A stretch of 32,893 nucleotides of DNA, taken from an uncultured Bacteroidia bacterium (GTDB lineage: Bacteria > Bacteroidota > Bacteroidia > Bacteroidales > UBA932). Each line of letters begins with the position of its first letter. The first letter of the stretch is position 1. The translations under genes were made by a program, and so were the position numbers. Below the pieces are notes generated by a model that had not been told where the DNA came from, did no database searches, and saw only the letters and a list, made by a program, of their open reading frames with translations. Positions 1 to 8,010 of the stretch are shown in pieces. The stretch covers positions 1-32,893 of the forward strand of contig CACXNA010000018.1 in assembly GCA_902768985.1 (NCBI GenBank), written 5' to 3'.

Positions 1-93
1 CACTACGAGCTTACGGTTGTTGTCCGGAAAGGCCGGGCCGAGCAGCTCTCAACCTTCGATTTTATCGAGAAAGATGGCACGATTAAATTTTAA
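1..93 (+). CDS. map: methionine aminopeptidase type I, C-terminal end (partial)
   Basis: The window opens inside a reading frame that runs from base 1 to a TAA at 91-93 and encodes 30 residues (starting HYELTVVVRKG and ending DGTIKF). The stretch resembles the last strand and tail of type I methionine aminopeptidase, the cytosolic metalloenzyme that removes the initiator methionine from new proteins. Its metal-binding residues lie upstream, outside the window. Position supports the call: in Bacteroidota map sits between secY and infA at the end of the spc ribosomal cluster, and infA starts 12 bases after this stop. The identification rests on a short tail plus synteny, so it is good but not certain. 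Confidence 0.75.
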   Translation, partial: HYELTVVVRKGRAEQLSTFDFIEKDGTIKF

Positions 94-105
94 AGTGATT
101 TTTTA

Positions 106-324
106 ATGTCCAAACAAGTAGCAATAGAACAAGATGGAAAGGTTATCGAGACCCTTCCGAACGCGATGTTCAAAGTCGAGCTTGAGAACGGCCACGTCCT
201 GCTCTGCAATATTTCGGGCAAGATGCGTATGAACTTTATCCATATTCTTCTTGGCGACAAAGTTAGAGTTGAGATTTCACCGTACGATTTAACCAAAGGC
301 AGAATATCTTTCAGATACAAATAA
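106..324 (+). CDS. infA: translation initiation factor IF-1
   Basis: Encodes 72 residues, the standard length for IF-1, a single OB-fold protein that occupies the 30S A site during initiation. The family signature is clear: a central segment reading [16 protein letters not shown], then [19 protein letters not shown], and the closing [13 protein letters not shown]. The start ATG at 106 lies 12 bases after the map stop, so the gene is co-transcribed with the ribosomal cluster. Order map-infA-rpmJ-rpsM is the usual one. Nothing is unusual about the protein. Confidence 0.97.
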   Translation: MSKQVAIEQDGKVIETLPNAMFKVELENGHVLLCNISGKMRMNFIHILLGDKVRVEISPYDLTKGRISFRYK

Positions 325-336
325 AAACGCATAGAT

Positions 337-453
337 ATGAAAGTCAAGACATCCATCAAGAAGCGCAGCGAGGATTGCAAGATCGTCAGACGCAAAGGCC
401 GCCTGTACGTCATCTGCAAGAAGAACCCCAAGTTCAAGATGCGCCAAGGATAA
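337..453 (+). CDS. rpmJ: 50S ribosomal protein L36 (bL36)
   Basis: A 38-residue frame starting ATG at 337, 12 bases after infA, and ending TAA at 451-453. It begins [20 protein letters not shown] and ends NPKFKMRQG, matching bL36 in sequence and exact length. bL36 is a small 23S-binding protein that often carries a zinc ribbon with ligands at positions 11, 14, 27 and 33 (C, C, C, H). Here C14 and C27 remain, but position 11 is Ser and position 33 is Phe, so the site is half lost and the protein is probably zinc-free. It lies in the usual place between infA and rpsM. Confidence 0.95.
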   Translation: MKVKTSIKKRSEDCKIVRRKGRLYVICKKNPKFKMRQG

Positions 454-485
454 TCAATCAGTAACAAATTAAGTAAAGTATAATT

Positions 486-863
486 ATGGCAAGAATCGCC
501 GGTGTAGATTTACCGAACAACAAACAGGGAGAAATAGGTCTGACCTATATCTTCGGTATCGGCCGCTCTTCCGCGAAGCGAATCCTCGAGAAGTGCGGAA
601 TCGATCCCACCATCAAAGTGGGCGACTGGAATGATGACCAGATCGCCAAGATCCGTTCCGAGATCAATGAGGAGTACAAGATCGAGGGCGAGCTCCGCTC
701 CTCCGTCCAGATGGACATCAAGCGCCTCATGGATATCGGTTGCTATCGCGGAATCCGCCACCGTCTCGGACTTCCCGTCCGTGGCCAGAGCACCAAGAAC
801 AACGCCCGTACCCGTAAGGGTCGCAAGAAGACCGTTGCCAACAAGAAGAAGGCGACCAAGTAA
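486..863 (+). CDS. rpsM: 30S ribosomal protein S13 (uS13)
   Basis: Encodes 125 residues of uS13, which lies in the head of the 30S subunit and contacts the P-site tRNA and the 50S subunit. Seen directly: the start [20 protein letters not shown], the helix-hairpin-helix stretch around [17 protein letters not shown], the strongly conserved [20 protein letters not shown], and a lysine-rich tail that reaches the decoding site. The ATG follows rpmJ by 32 bases. The gene opens the rpsM-rpsK-rpsD-rpoA-rplQ (alpha operon) block. Confidence 0.98.
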   Translation: MARIAGVDLPNNKQGEIGLTYIFGIGRSSAKRILEKCGIDPTIKVGDWNDDQIAKIRSEINEEYKIEGELRSSVQMDIKRLMDIGCYRGIRHRLGLPVRGQSTKNNARTRKGRKKTVANKKKATK

Positions 864-876
864 AAACTGATGAATT

Positions 877-1263
877 ATGGCAAAGAAAACTACAACATCC
901 AAGAGAGTTGTCAAGGTTGAAGCTTATGGCGAGGCCCATATTTCATCGACCTTCAACAACGTCATCGTGTCCCTGACCAACGCTCAGGGCCAGGTGATCA
1001 GCTGGGGCTCCGCCGGTAAGTGCGGCTTCAGAGGCTCCAAGAAGAACACCCCGTACGCTGCCCAGATGGCCGCCGAGGATGCCGCCAAGACGGCTTTCGA
1101 CGCCGGTCTGCGTCGCGTCAAGTGCTACGTCAAGGGTCCGGGTTCCGGCCGTGAGTCCGCCATCCGTACCATCAACAACGCCGGTATCATCGTGACCGAG
1201 ATCGTCGACGTCACGCCGATGCCGCACAACGGGTGCCGTCCTAAAGGCCGTCGTAAAGTTTAA
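877..1263 (+). CDS. rpsK: 30S ribosomal protein S11 (uS11)
   Basis: Encodes 128 residues of uS11, a platform protein of the 30S subunit. The family core is visible: [16 protein letters not shown], then [20 protein letters not shown], the glycine-rich [13 protein letters not shown] and the C-terminal [18 protein letters not shown]. Length and order are standard. It starts 13 bases after rpsM and is followed 19 bases later by rpsD, so the three 30S genes form one transcription unit. Confidence 0.98.
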   Translation: MAKKTTTSKRVVKVEAYGEAHISSTFNNVIVSLTNAQGQVISWGSAGKCGFRGSKKNTPYAAQMAAEDAAKTAFDAGLRRVKCYVKGPGSGRESAIRTINNAGIIVTEIVDVTPMPHNGCRPKGRRKV

Positions 1264-1282
1264 TTCTTAAAGCAAGACTACT

Positions 1283-1885
1283 ATGGCAAGATATACAGGT
1301 CCCAGCACCAAGATCGCCCGTAAATTCGGCGAGCCGATTTTCGGTTCCGATAAGTATTTTGAGAAGCGCAACTATCCTCCGGGACAGCACGGCCTCGCCG
1401 CGAAGCGCAAGAAGTCCAAGGAATATGCTACCCAGCTGAAGGAGAAGCAGAAAGTCAAGTACATGTACGGTGTGCTCGAGCGTCAGTTCCACAACACCTA
1501 CGACAAGGCTTCCCGTATGGCCGGTCAGAAGGGTGAGAACCTCGTGATTCTCCTCGAGTCCCGTCTCGACAATATCGTGTACCGTCTCGGTATTGCCCCG
1601 ACCCGCGCCGCCGCCCGTCAGCTCGTGTCCCACCACCACATCACCCTGAACGGCAATGTGTGCAGCATCCCTTCCACCCAGGTGAAGGCCGGTGACACCG
1701 TGGCCGTCCGCGAGCGCTCCAAGAGCCTCGAGGTGATCCAGAACAGCGTGGCCTCCGTGACCAAGTATGCCTGGCTGGACTTCGACACCAAGACCCTCAG
1801 TGGTAAGTTCCTCAACGTTCCGACCCGTGCGGAAATCCCCGAGAACATCAACGAGCAGCTGATCGTCGACCTCTATTCCAAATAA
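1283..1885 (+). CDS. rpsD: 30S ribosomal protein S4 (uS4)
   Basis: Encodes 200 residues of uS4, a primary 16S-binding assembly protein. It begins [20 protein letters not shown] and has the conserved YPPGQHG and the S4 RNA-binding domain ([30 protein letters not shown], about residues 93-122). The N-terminal region has no zinc-binding cysteine cluster, so this is the zinc-free form. In many bacteria S4 represses its own alpha operon. No such leader can be judged here because the operon starts outside the window. Confidence 0.98.
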   Translation: MARYTGPSTKIARKFGEPIFGSDKYFEKRNYPPGQHGLAAKRKKSKEYATQLKEKQKVKYMYGVLERQFHNTYDKASRMAGQKGENLVILLESRLDNIVYRLGIAPTRAAARQLVSHHHITLNGNVCSIPSTQVKAGDTVAVRERSKSLEVIQNSVASVTKYAWLDFDTKTLSGKFLNVPTRAEIPENINEQLIVDLYSK

Positions 1886-1904
1886 TCCTTAACACCACTG
1901 TAAT

Positions 1905-2912
1905 ATGGCAATCTTAGCATTTCAGAAACCGGACAAGGTGATTATGCTCGAAAGCACCGACACTGTCGGCCGTTTCGAATTCCGGCCGCTCGAGCCGGGT
2001 TACGGCCAGACGATCGGTAACGCTCTTCGTCGCATCTTGCTGGCCTCCCTGGAGGGGTTTGCTATCAGTCAGATCAAGATCTCCGGCGTGGACCAGGAGT
2101 TCCAGACCATCCCCGGCGTTATCGAGGGGATGCAGGACATCATCCTGAACCTCAAGCAGGTGCGTTTCCGCCGCATGGTCGAGACCGTGGACACCGAGAC
2201 GGCAAACATCGTCATCAGCGGCAAGCAGGAGTTTACGGCAGAAGATATCTCCAAAGGATTGTCTTCTTTCATGGTGTTGAATCCCGAATTGCACATCTGC
2301 TCGCTCGAGCCTTCCGTGAAGCTCGAAATCTCCCTCGTCATCACGAAGGGTCGTGGTTTCGTGCCCGCTGAGGAGCTCCGCGACGAGAACACGCCGATCG
2401 GTACCATTCCGGTCGATGCGATCTACACTCCGATCCGCAAGGTCAACTGGAGCGTGGAGAACTGGCGTGTCGAGCAGAAGACGGATTACGAGAAACTCAA
2501 TCTTGAGATCGTGACGGACGGTTCGATTTCTCCGAACGCTGCCCTTCACGAGGCGGCCAACATCCTGATCTACCACTTCAAGCTCTTTACCGACGACAAG
2601 AAGATGTCGCTGGAGAGCACGGTGGAGACCGACAGCAAGGAGCTGGACGAGGAGTCGCTGCACATGCGTCACCTCCTCCTGACCAAGCTCTCCGATGTGG
2701 GCCTGTCGGTGCGTGCTTTCAACTGCCTCAAGGCAGCTGAGATCGACACCTTCGCCGACCTCGTGTCCTATTCCCGTCCCGAGCTGATGAAGTTCCGCAA
2801 CTTCGGTCGGAAGTCCCTCAACGAAATCGACCTCCTGGTCGAGAAGATGAAGCTTTCGTTCGGAATGGACGTCACCAAGTATAATATTGAACCCAAGAAA
2901 AAGACTGTATAA
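1905..2912 (+). CDS. rpoA: RNA polymerase alpha subunit
   Basis: Encodes 335 residues, close to the usual alpha-subunit length. The N-terminal dimerisation/assembly domain carries [20 protein letters not shown] (about residues 33-52). The C-terminal domain, which contacts UP elements and activators, is seen as [23 protein letters not shown] and [17 protein letters not shown] (about residues 265-310), with the helix-hairpin-helix DNA-binding surface. It follows rpsD by 19 bases and ends 2 bases before the rplQ start, so rpoA and rplQ are probably translationally coupled. Confidence 0.98.
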   Translation: MAILAFQKPDKVIMLESTDTVGRFEFRPLEPGYGQTIGNALRRILLASLEGFAISQIKISGVDQEFQTIPGVIEGMQDIILNLKQVRFRRMVETVDTETANIVISGKQEFTAEDISKGLSSFMVLNPELHICSLEPSVKLEISLVITKGRGFVPAEELRDENTPIGTIPVDAIYTPIRKVNWSVENWRVEQKTDYEKLNLEIVTDGSISPNAALHEAANILIYHFKLFTDDKKMSLESTVETDSKELDEESLHMRHLLLTKLSDVGLSVRAFNCLKAAEIDTFADLVSYSRPELMKFRNFGRKSLNEIDLLVEKMKLSFGMDVTKYNIEPKKKTV

Positions 2913-2914
2913 AG

Positions 2915-3484
2915 ATGAGACACAATAAAGCTATCAATCATCTTGGTCGTCAGGCTGGCCACCGCAAGGCGCTCCTCGCCAACATGGCCTGCTCCCTGAT
3001 CCAGCACAAGCGCATCACCACCACCGTGGCGAAGGCCAAGGCCCTGAAGAGCTATGTCGAGCCGCTTGTCACCAAGTCCAAGGAGGATACGACCCACAAC
3101 CGTCGTGTTGTGTTCAGCTACCTGAAGGACAAGGAGGCTGTGACCGAACTGTTCCGCACCATCGCCCCGAAGATCGCCGATCGTCCGGGCGGATACACCC
3201 GCGTGCTGCACATCGGTTTCCGCCAGGGTGATGCTGCCGAGATGGCGCTGATCGAGTTCGTTGACTTCAACGAAGCCGCTCTCGCTGCCGCTCCGAAGGC
3301 TGCTGTCAAGAAGACCACCCGCCGTAGCCGCGCCAAGAAAGCCGAGGCCGCTCCCGCTGAGGAAGCTCCCAAGGCGGAAGAGGTGAAGGCTGAGGCTCCT
3401 GCTGAGGAGCCGAAGGCTGAAGCCCCGAAGGCCAAGAAGGCTGCTCCCAAGGCCAAGAAGGCCGAAGAGCCGAAGGCGGAGTAA
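2915..3484 (+). CDS. rplQ: 50S ribosomal protein L17 (bL17) with Ala/Lys/Glu-rich tail
   Basis: The first ~120 residues are a normal bL17: [20 protein letters not shown], then [22 protein letters not shown] and [21 protein letters not shown]. bL17 sits near the peptide exit tunnel. Total length is 189 residues. The final ~65 are a low-complexity extension of Ala, Lys, Glu and Pro with repeated units such as [20 protein letters not shown]. Bacteroidota bL17 proteins often have such tails, and this one looks disordered. It is the last gene of the operon, ending only 3 bases before the oppositely oriented aroD-aroA stop. I see no hairpin terminator between them. Confidence 0.97.
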   Translation: MRHNKAINHLGRQAGHRKALLANMACSLIQHKRITTTVAKAKALKSYVEPLVTKSKEDTTHNRRVVFSYLKDKEAVTELFRTIAPKIADRPGGYTRVLHIGFRQGDAAEMALIEFVDFNEAALAAAPKAAVKKTTRRSRAKKAEAAPAEEAPKAEEVKAEAPAEEPKAEAPKAKKAAPKAKKAEEPKAE

Positions 3485-3487
3485 TTC

Positions 3488-5467
3488 CTAAAGCCTGAAC
3501 CCGGGGAATGATTTCCCCACGCAAGCCTCATCGTCGATGACGATGGGGCTTTCTGTTCCCAGGGAGGCCACCTGCAGGGCCATCACCATGCGGTGGTCGT
3601 GGCGCGAGGTGTATTCGCCGCCCTTGAGCAGGCGTCCGCCGAGCAGCCGGGCGGCGAGGGTCTCGCCCCAGACCACCAGCTCGTCGCCTTCGATGCGGGC
3701 TTCCACGCCCATTTGCAGGAGCATCTCGAGGATGGCTTCCGCGCGGTTGGACTCTTTGGTGGCCAGGCGTCCCACGCCTGCGATGCGGCTCTCGCCCGCG
3801 CAGAACGCGGCGAGAACGGAGATAATGGGGAAGAGGTCGGGCGCATTCGAAAGGTCCTGCTGGAAGGCTTCCAGCGGGGCTTTTCGTACGCAGACGGTGC
3901 CGCCGTCCAGCTGCGAGACCACGGCGCCCGCATCCACGAGGATGTCGATGACGGTCAGGTCGGCCTGCAGGGAGGTGGTGTCCATGCCGACGAGCTCGGC
4001 CGAGCCGAAGATGGCGCCGGCCACGAGGAAGTTGGCCGCGGCGCTCCAGTCGCCTTCGATGTCGAAGTCGGCGGCGCGGTAGTGCTGGCGGCCGCGTATC
4101 TTGAAGTTGATGCCGGTGCAGCCGGACCAGTCGTCCGCTTCCAGCATCTCGGCGTCGCCTTCCATTTCGCTCCGGGTCTGGATGCCGAAATGGCGCAGCA
4201 CGTCGAGGGTGATGTACATGTAGGGAATGCTCTTGGGCTCGCTGACGCGCAGCAGGGAGTCCTTGTCGCACAGCGGCAGGGCCATCAGCAGGCCCGAAAT
4301 GAGCTGCGAGCCGCCCTTGCCGGGAACCTCGGCCGTGCCCGGGATGAGATGCCCCTTGACGGTGGCGGGGATGAAGACTTCCTTGCCTTCGCGCTCCTGC
4401 CCGTTGGCGAGGAGCACGCCGAAGGCGGCCATGATGTCCGCGGCGCCGCTGAGGGGCCGGCGGAGCAGGGTGCCGCGGCCGGTCACGGAGAAGTTGCCGT
4501 CGCCGACGGCGGCGAGCACCGGGATGGTCAGGCGCGTGAGCAGGCCGGATTCACCGGTGTCCACGCTGCCCGGCTGCAGCTGGTTGCAGCGGGCGCCGAT
4601 GCCGGTGATGGTGAGCGCCGCGCCGTCCTGCTCGACCGTCGCGCCGAGGGCGCGGGCGAGCGCAAGCGCGGCCTCCGAGTCCCCGCAGGGGCTGTAGCCG
4701 CCCAGGTGAGAGGTGCCTTCGGCCAGTGCCGCGGCGAGGATCGCCCGCTGGGCGAAGCTCTTCGAGGCGGGCATGCGGCGACCCTCCGCCCGGTAGGGCT
4801 TGCGGTCGCCGTAGAGGGCGGCGTAGAGTTCCGCGAGCGGCCATTGGCCGGGCGCGGTGGCTTCTTCCGCGCTGAGCGCGGCAAATGTGAACGGCGCCCC
4901 GCGGCGCAGGCACTGCAGGCGCGTGTCTCGGCCCGCATCGCCCATGCCGAAGGCGACCAGCCGCCCCTGGAGCGAGTCCACACCCTCCAGTACGAGGCTG
5001 TAGAGGGACTCGACGCGGGCGGCGTCCTCCGCCGTGTGGCAGGTGGTCACGACTTTCGCGATGTCCGCGCCGTAGCGGAAGCAGCGAGCGAGGGCCATTT
5101 GCAGAACTTCCATGTCCGGCGTGCCCTCGAAGTCGTGGAAGGAGCGGATGATTTCCGTGCCGTGCTTGCGGCAGAGCTGCTGGAAATGCTTGCTCATCTG
5201 GGCCGGGGCCTCGATCTCGAGGTCGGCGAAGCGGGCGCCGGCCTCGATGGCCAGGCGCAGCCGGCGCTCCGCCTCCTCGGGCGAGGGGCAGCCGTCGATG
5301 CGGCAGGTGGCGATGAGCGGGGTGTCGGACTCGCTGAAGAGCTCTTCAATCTGGTCGTCCGTGAGGTCGCAGCGGTCGAGGCGGACTTCCGCCATCTCGA
5401 CCGCAGGGTCTTCGAGGATCGCGAGGATCTGTTCGAAGTTCTTATGCTGCAGGCTGGTGCAAATCAT
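3488..5467 (-). CDS. aroD-aroA: fused 3-dehydroquinate dehydratase (type I) / EPSP synthase
   Basis: One 659-residue frame carries two shikimate enzymes. Residues 1-~222 are type I dehydroquinate dehydratase: the substrate-binding EVRLD (27-31), catalytic His111 in SFHDF, Schiff-base Lys138 in AKVVT, Arg183 and Gln208 in TAPGQ are all present. Residues ~228-659 are EPSP synthase (3-phosphoshikimate 1-carboxyvinyltransferase): ASKS with Lys236, GESGLLTR (305-312), GGSQLISGLLMA, PDLFP with Asp544, KES at 571-573 and the DHRM motif at 624-627. Both domains are near full length with only a short linker. The start codon overlaps the aroB 3' end by 26 bases, so translation is probably coupled and aroB-aroDA forms one unit covering pathway steps 2, 3 and 6. 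Confidence 0.93.
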   Translation of the reverse strand: MICTSLQHKNFEQILAILEDPAVEMAEVRLDRCDLTDDQIEELFSESDTPLIATCRIDGCPSPEEAERRLRLAIEAGARFADLEIEAPAQMSKHFQQLCRKHGTEIIRSFHDFEGTPDMEVLQMALARCFRYGADIAKVVTTCHTAEDAARVESLYSLVLEGVDSLQGRLVAFGMGDAGRDTRLQCLRRGAPFTFAALSAEEATAPGQWPLAELYAALYGDRKPYRAEGRRMPASKSFAQRAILAAALAEGTSHLGGYSPCGDSEAALALARALGATVEQDGAALTITGIGARCNQLQPGSVDTGESGLLTRLTIPVLAAVGDGNFSVTGRGTLLRRPLSGAADIMAAFGVLLANGQEREGKEVFIPATVKGHLIPGTAEVPGKGGSQLISGLLMALPLCDKDSLLRVSEPKSIPYMYITLDVLRHFGIQTRSEMEGDAEMLEADDWSGCTGINFKIRGRQHYRAADFDIEGDWSAAANFLVAGAIFGSAELVGMDTTSLQADLTVIDILVDAGAVVSQLDGGTVCVRKAPLEAFQQDLSNAPDLFPIISVLAAFCAGESRIAGVGRLATKESNRAEAILEMLLQMGVEARIEGDELVVWGETLAARLLGGRLLKGGEYTSRHDHRMVMALQVASLGTESPIVIDDEACVGKSFPGFRL

Positions 5468-6395
5468 CCAGGTCTTTGATTATCACCTTGCCGATCTTCT
5501 TGATCAGGACAAAGTGGATGATGCCTTTCTCGGCTTTCTTGTCTTTCCACAGGGCGGCTTCCAGTTCGGCCTCCGGGCAGGGGAGCTCCGTCGGGAGCCC
5601 GCAGGCCTGCAGGTCTTTGCGGAGCTTCTCCGCGAGGCCGGCCTTGCATAGGCCCAGGCGCTCGGACAGGAGCGCGGCCTGCACCATGCCCACGGCGACG
5701 GCCTCGCCGTGCGTCATCGGGTCCGCCGTCGGGTGCGTATGCTGATACCATTCGATGGCGTGGGCGTAGGTGTGGCCCAGGTTGAGGCAGCGGCGCAGGT
5801 TCTCCTCGTAGGGGTCCTGCTCCACGATTTTACGCTTGACGGCCGCGGCCGCCTCGATGAGCGGTGCGAGCGCGGCGAAGTCGATCTTCGGCTCGGAGAG
5901 CACTTTGACCGCTTTCTCGTAGCGGTCGCCCTTGTTGTCGATGATGAAGGTCTTGAGCATTTCGGCGGCGCCGGAGCGCAGCTCCCGGGCCGGCAGGGTC
6001 GCGAGGACCTCCGGCAGGATGCGGGTGTAGATGGGGAATTTCGTGACCCCGATCATGTTCTTGTAGCTGTCCAGGTTCACGCCGGTCTTGCCGCCCACGC
6101 CCGCGTCCACCTGGCTGAGCAGGGTGGTGGGGTAGTTGGCGTAGCGCACGCCGCGCTTGTAGATGCTGGCGGCGAAGCCCACCAGATCGGTGGTCACGCC
6201 GCCGCCCACGGCCCAGACGATGGCGTCGCGGTTCGCGCCCTGCGCGAGCAGCCAGCGGCAGATGTCCAGCACGGTGTCCATCGTCTTGTGCGCCTCGTCG
6301 GCGATGATGGCCAGCGACGGGCGTCCTTCGGCCAGTTTCAGCGCGAAAGTCTCGACGTTGCGGTCGTAGATGACGTATATGCTCTTGTTCTCCAT
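5442..6395 (-). CDS. aroB: 3-dehydroquinate synthase
   Basis: Encodes 317 residues from an ATG at 6395 (protein MENKSIYVIYDRNVETF). An upstream in-frame ATG at 6710 was rejected because that extension would run through tRNA-Leu. The NAD-binding GGGVTTDLVGFAASIYKRG (64-82), PTTLLSQVDAGVGGKTGVNL (89-108) and metal-site residues Glu145, His208 (NLGHTYAHAIE) and His229 (THGEAVAVG) mark dehydroquinate synthase, the second shikimate-pathway enzyme, which converts DAHP to dehydroquinate. At 317 residues it is somewhat shorter than the common ~350, mostly at the N-terminus. Its last 26 bases overlap the start of the aroD-aroA fusion. Confidence 0.94.
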   Translation of the reverse strand: MENKSIYVIYDRNVETFALKLAEGRPSLAIIADEAHKTMDTVLDICRWLLAQGANRDAIVWAVGGGVTTDLVGFAASIYKRGVRYANYPTTLLSQVDAGVGGKTGVNLDSYKNMIGVTKFPIYTRILPEVLATLPARELRSGAAEMLKTFIIDNKGDRYEKAVKVLSEPKIDFAALAPLIEAAAAVKRKIVEQDPYEENLRRCLNLGHTYAHAIEWYQHTHPTADPMTHGEAVAVGMVQAALLSERLGLCKAGLAEKLRKDLQACGLPTELPCPEAELEAALWKDKKAEKGIIHFVLIKKIGKVIIKDLDDLHQPAA

Positions 6396-6420
6396 ACGGA
6401 GAGCGAAGATACGGCAAAAA

Positions 6421-6451
6421 TTTGATAAATCGCGTTTTTTAAATACCTTTG
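6421..6451 (+). promoter_or_regulatory. promoter of tRNA-Leu
   Basis: TTTG at 6421-6424, exactly 19 bases, then TACCTTTG at 6444-6451, a perfect match to the Bacteroidota housekeeping promoter. The tRNA begins 13 bases later. The site lies in the short space between the divergent aroB start and the tRNA. Confidence 0.85.
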
Positions 6452-6463
6452 CAGTCCCTACCA

Positions 6464-6548
6464 GCCCTGATGGCGGAATTGGTAGACGCGCTGGACTCAA
6501 AATCCAGTGGCCTTTAAAGCCGTGCGGGTTCGATTCCCGCTTGGGGCA
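6464..6548 (+). tRNA. tRNA-Leu (anticodon CAA)
   Basis: An 85-base class II tRNA. The acceptor stem pairs GCCCTGA (6464-6470) with TTGGGGC (6541-6547), followed by discriminator A. The D-loop has the AATTGGTAG pattern. The anticodon stem-loop CTGGA-CTCAAAA-TCCAG gives anticodon CAA, reading UUG. A long variable arm follows, and the T-arm has GTTCGATTC. The 3' CCA is not encoded (the DNA reads CGA after the discriminator), so CCA would be added enzymatically. Confidence 0.96.
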
Positions 6549-6550
6549 CG

Positions 6551-6582
6551 AGAAAGGGAGCGTTGCTGCGCTCCCTTTCTTC
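6551..6582 (+). terminator. terminator after tRNA-Leu
   Basis: Perfect 12-base-pair stem: AGAAAGGGAGCG (6551-6562), loop TTGCTG, then CGCTCCCTTTCT (6569-6580), with T residues following. It begins 3 bases after the tRNA. Confidence 0.75.
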
Positions 6583-6649
6583 GTCCTTCCCCGCCCTCCA
6601 CAACACCAACGTATATTCCGGAGTTTTTCCGGACACACATGAAAAAAAC

Positions 6650-6680
6650 TTGTATGAAAGTACACTCTTTCAAATATTTG
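6650..6680 (+). promoter_or_regulatory. possible promoter of the 6737 lipoprotein gene
   Basis: TTG at 6650-6652, 20 bases, then AATATTTG at 6673-6680, one mismatch from TAnnTTTG. It would give an untranslated leader of about 50 bases. That leader contains a 7-base-pair hairpin (GTTGGCA, loop TTG, TGCCAGC) about 15-20 bases before the ATG. Confidence 0.4.
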
Positions 6681-6736
6681 TATATATTTATATCCGGTGA
6701 AAGTTGGCATTGTGCCAGCTTCGAAGATAGTGTATT

Positions 6737-7708
6737 ATGAAAAAGAGTTTATTCCTCTCACTTATTGTTGGTCTCTGCGCTTTCGCGGCTTGCTCTGAGC
6801 AGGGCCTGAAAACCGCTGAAGATCAGGCGTTTAAGCCGGTTGCAAATGCCGATTTCGTGATTTCTTCCGGTACCACTACTTTCGTCAACACCCTCGGCAC
6901 CAAGGCTGATCCCAATCTGGAACCCGTCGTGACGAAGGGCAGCGTGGAAGCGAATCTTTCGGTCTGCGAGGTTGAAAACAAACAGTACGTCGCCTCCAAA
7001 ACGTCCTTGCATATCCGCATGGGCAACGACGTGACGGTCTTCCTTCCTGTCGCCGCCAGCGCATTTTCCGCCGATGACAAGTCGGCCGTGATGGTGTATA
7101 AAGAGACCCATGACCGGTCCGGTGGCTGGGGAGAGAACTCTGCATACTTTGAGATTAATGCCTACGGCAACGTCAAGAAGGTTGAGGCTAAGGTTGAGTA
7201 TATCGCCGAGGGCATCAAGATTACCGTGACCGGTGTCGATGATGAGCTTGCCGCGTATCTGTGGGAGGGCTATCAGGACGGCCTTACCGTGGAGGTGTGG
7301 AACTATTTCAAAGATATCACCCTCGACGAGCTCAAGAATGGTTTCGATAGCGGTGCCACCATCGCTTTCTCCGCGGAGCCGGATAGCTATGTGAACGCTT
7401 TTGCCAAGATTCCCGACTATCTCGACGCTTTTGATGATGCCCTCACTTCCGAGGACAGAGGTGGTCTCTTGTTCCCTGTCTTTGTGACCACCGGTGAAGA
7501 TCTGGCTACCAACTACTGGGTCCGCCCGCTCGGTTCCTACTACTATCTTCTCAAGGGCCACAAGAATCCTTATGACTGTGTGGTGAAACCTGCTGACGAC
7601 ACTATCTTCTCCGATACGCAGATCGTTCATGATGCCTCTATCCCCGACGATGTCGAGTCGGTGTTCTACGTAATCGCGAACGACTACGACGTCATCTACA
7701 CCAAGTAA
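6737..7708 (+). CDS. putative lipoprotein of unknown function
   Basis: Encodes 323 residues. The start MKKSLFLSLIVGLCAFAACS is a lipoprotein signal peptide with lipobox FAAC and lipidated Cys19. I do not recognise the mature part. It is acidic and rich in beta-prone segments, and its sequence suggests an extracellular or periplasmic adhesin-like or surface protein. One stretch near residues 158-200 (about GVDDELAAYLWEGYQDGL and the following 'TVEVWNYFKD') may be helical. There is no visible enzyme motif. The gene stands alone, between tRNA-Leu and a convergent operon, and has its own strong terminator 22 bases after the stop, so it is probably monocistronic. Codon use is less GC-rich than that of the neighbouring esterase and hydrolase genes. 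Confidence 0.8.
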   Translation: MKKSLFLSLIVGLCAFAACSEQGLKTAEDQAFKPVANADFVISSGTTTFVNTLGTKADPNLEPVVTKGSVEANLSVCEVENKQYVASKTSLHIRMGNDVTVFLPVAASAFSADDKSAVMVYKETHDRSGGWGENSAYFEINAYGNVKKVEAKVEYIAEGIKITVTGVDDELAAYLWEGYQDGLTVEVWNYFKDITLDELKNGFDSGATIAFSAEPDSYVNAFAKIPDYLDAFDDALTSEDRGGLLFPVFVTTGEDLATNYWVRPLGSYYYLLKGHKNPYDCVVKPADDTIFSDTQIVHDASIPDDVESVFYVIANDYDVIYTK

Positions 7709-7730
7709 CTGACTCAAACAGACTTACCAT

Positions 7731-7765
7731 AAAGGCCGATGTCGCTTTCCGACATCGGCCTTTTT
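7731..7765 (+). terminator. rho-independent terminator of the lipoprotein gene
   Basis: Perfect 14-base-pair stem AAAGGCCGATGTCG (7731-7744), loop CTTTC, then the complement from 7750, running into TTTTT. Strong and well placed after the stop at 7708. Confidence 0.9.
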
Positions 7766-7790
7766 CGTCCTTCACTATACCCTTAACGTC

Positions 7791-8010
7791 ATTCGCCGGC
7801 CCCGACCGGCGAATATCCTATTCCGTGCGCAAAACAGGCCGTTTTTGTGCACGGCCCTTTCTTTTTTCCAAGATGTATCCTCAAAATGAGGCTAAAATGA
7901 GGACGGAAGTCTTTTTTTCTGCCACTTGTCCTCAAAACAAGCTCTTTTTGAGGACAGCCTACCCCTTTTCCGCCGGGAGCCAGTCCCTGCCTGCTCTTCC
8001 CGGCGGAAAG
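7791..8010. repeat. cluster of inverted repeats in a 302-base convergent gap
   Basis: No gene is supported between 7709 and 8010. After the terminator, four further inverted repeats follow. (a) ATTCGCCGG (7791-7799) pairs with CCGGCGAAT (7806-7814). (b) GTGCGCAAAA (7825-7834) pairs with TTTTGTGCAC (7843-7852), one G-T wobble, followed by a T-rich run. (c) Two related 29-base units at 7876-7904 and 7927-7955, both opening with CCTCAAAA and closing with TGAGGAC, 51 bases start to start. (d) TTTCCGCCGGGA (7967-7978) pairs with TCCCGGCGGAAA (7998-8009), directly against the stop of the 8011 gene. Some may act as 3'-end or terminator structures. Confidence 0.75.

Noticed and set aside
3480-3490. 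Terminator between rplQ and aroD-aroA
   Set aside because: The genes are 3 bases apart and no hairpin or T run is visible near the junction.
4551-4570. Glyphosate-tolerant EPSP synthase signature
   Set aside because: The GESGL loop differs from the E. coli-type loop but is a natural variant, and sensitivity cannot be judged from the motif alone.
3593-5479. 628-codon plus-strand frame opposite aroD-aroA
   Set aside because: It is the antisense of a well-supported gene with full active-site motifs; the predicted protein is Gly/Ala/Arg/Val-rich with no recognisable domain, typical of GC-rich shadow frames.
5442-6710. 422-residue version of aroB
   Set aside because: The extension crosses tRNA-Leu and its promoter on the other strand; the family match begins at the ATG at 6395.
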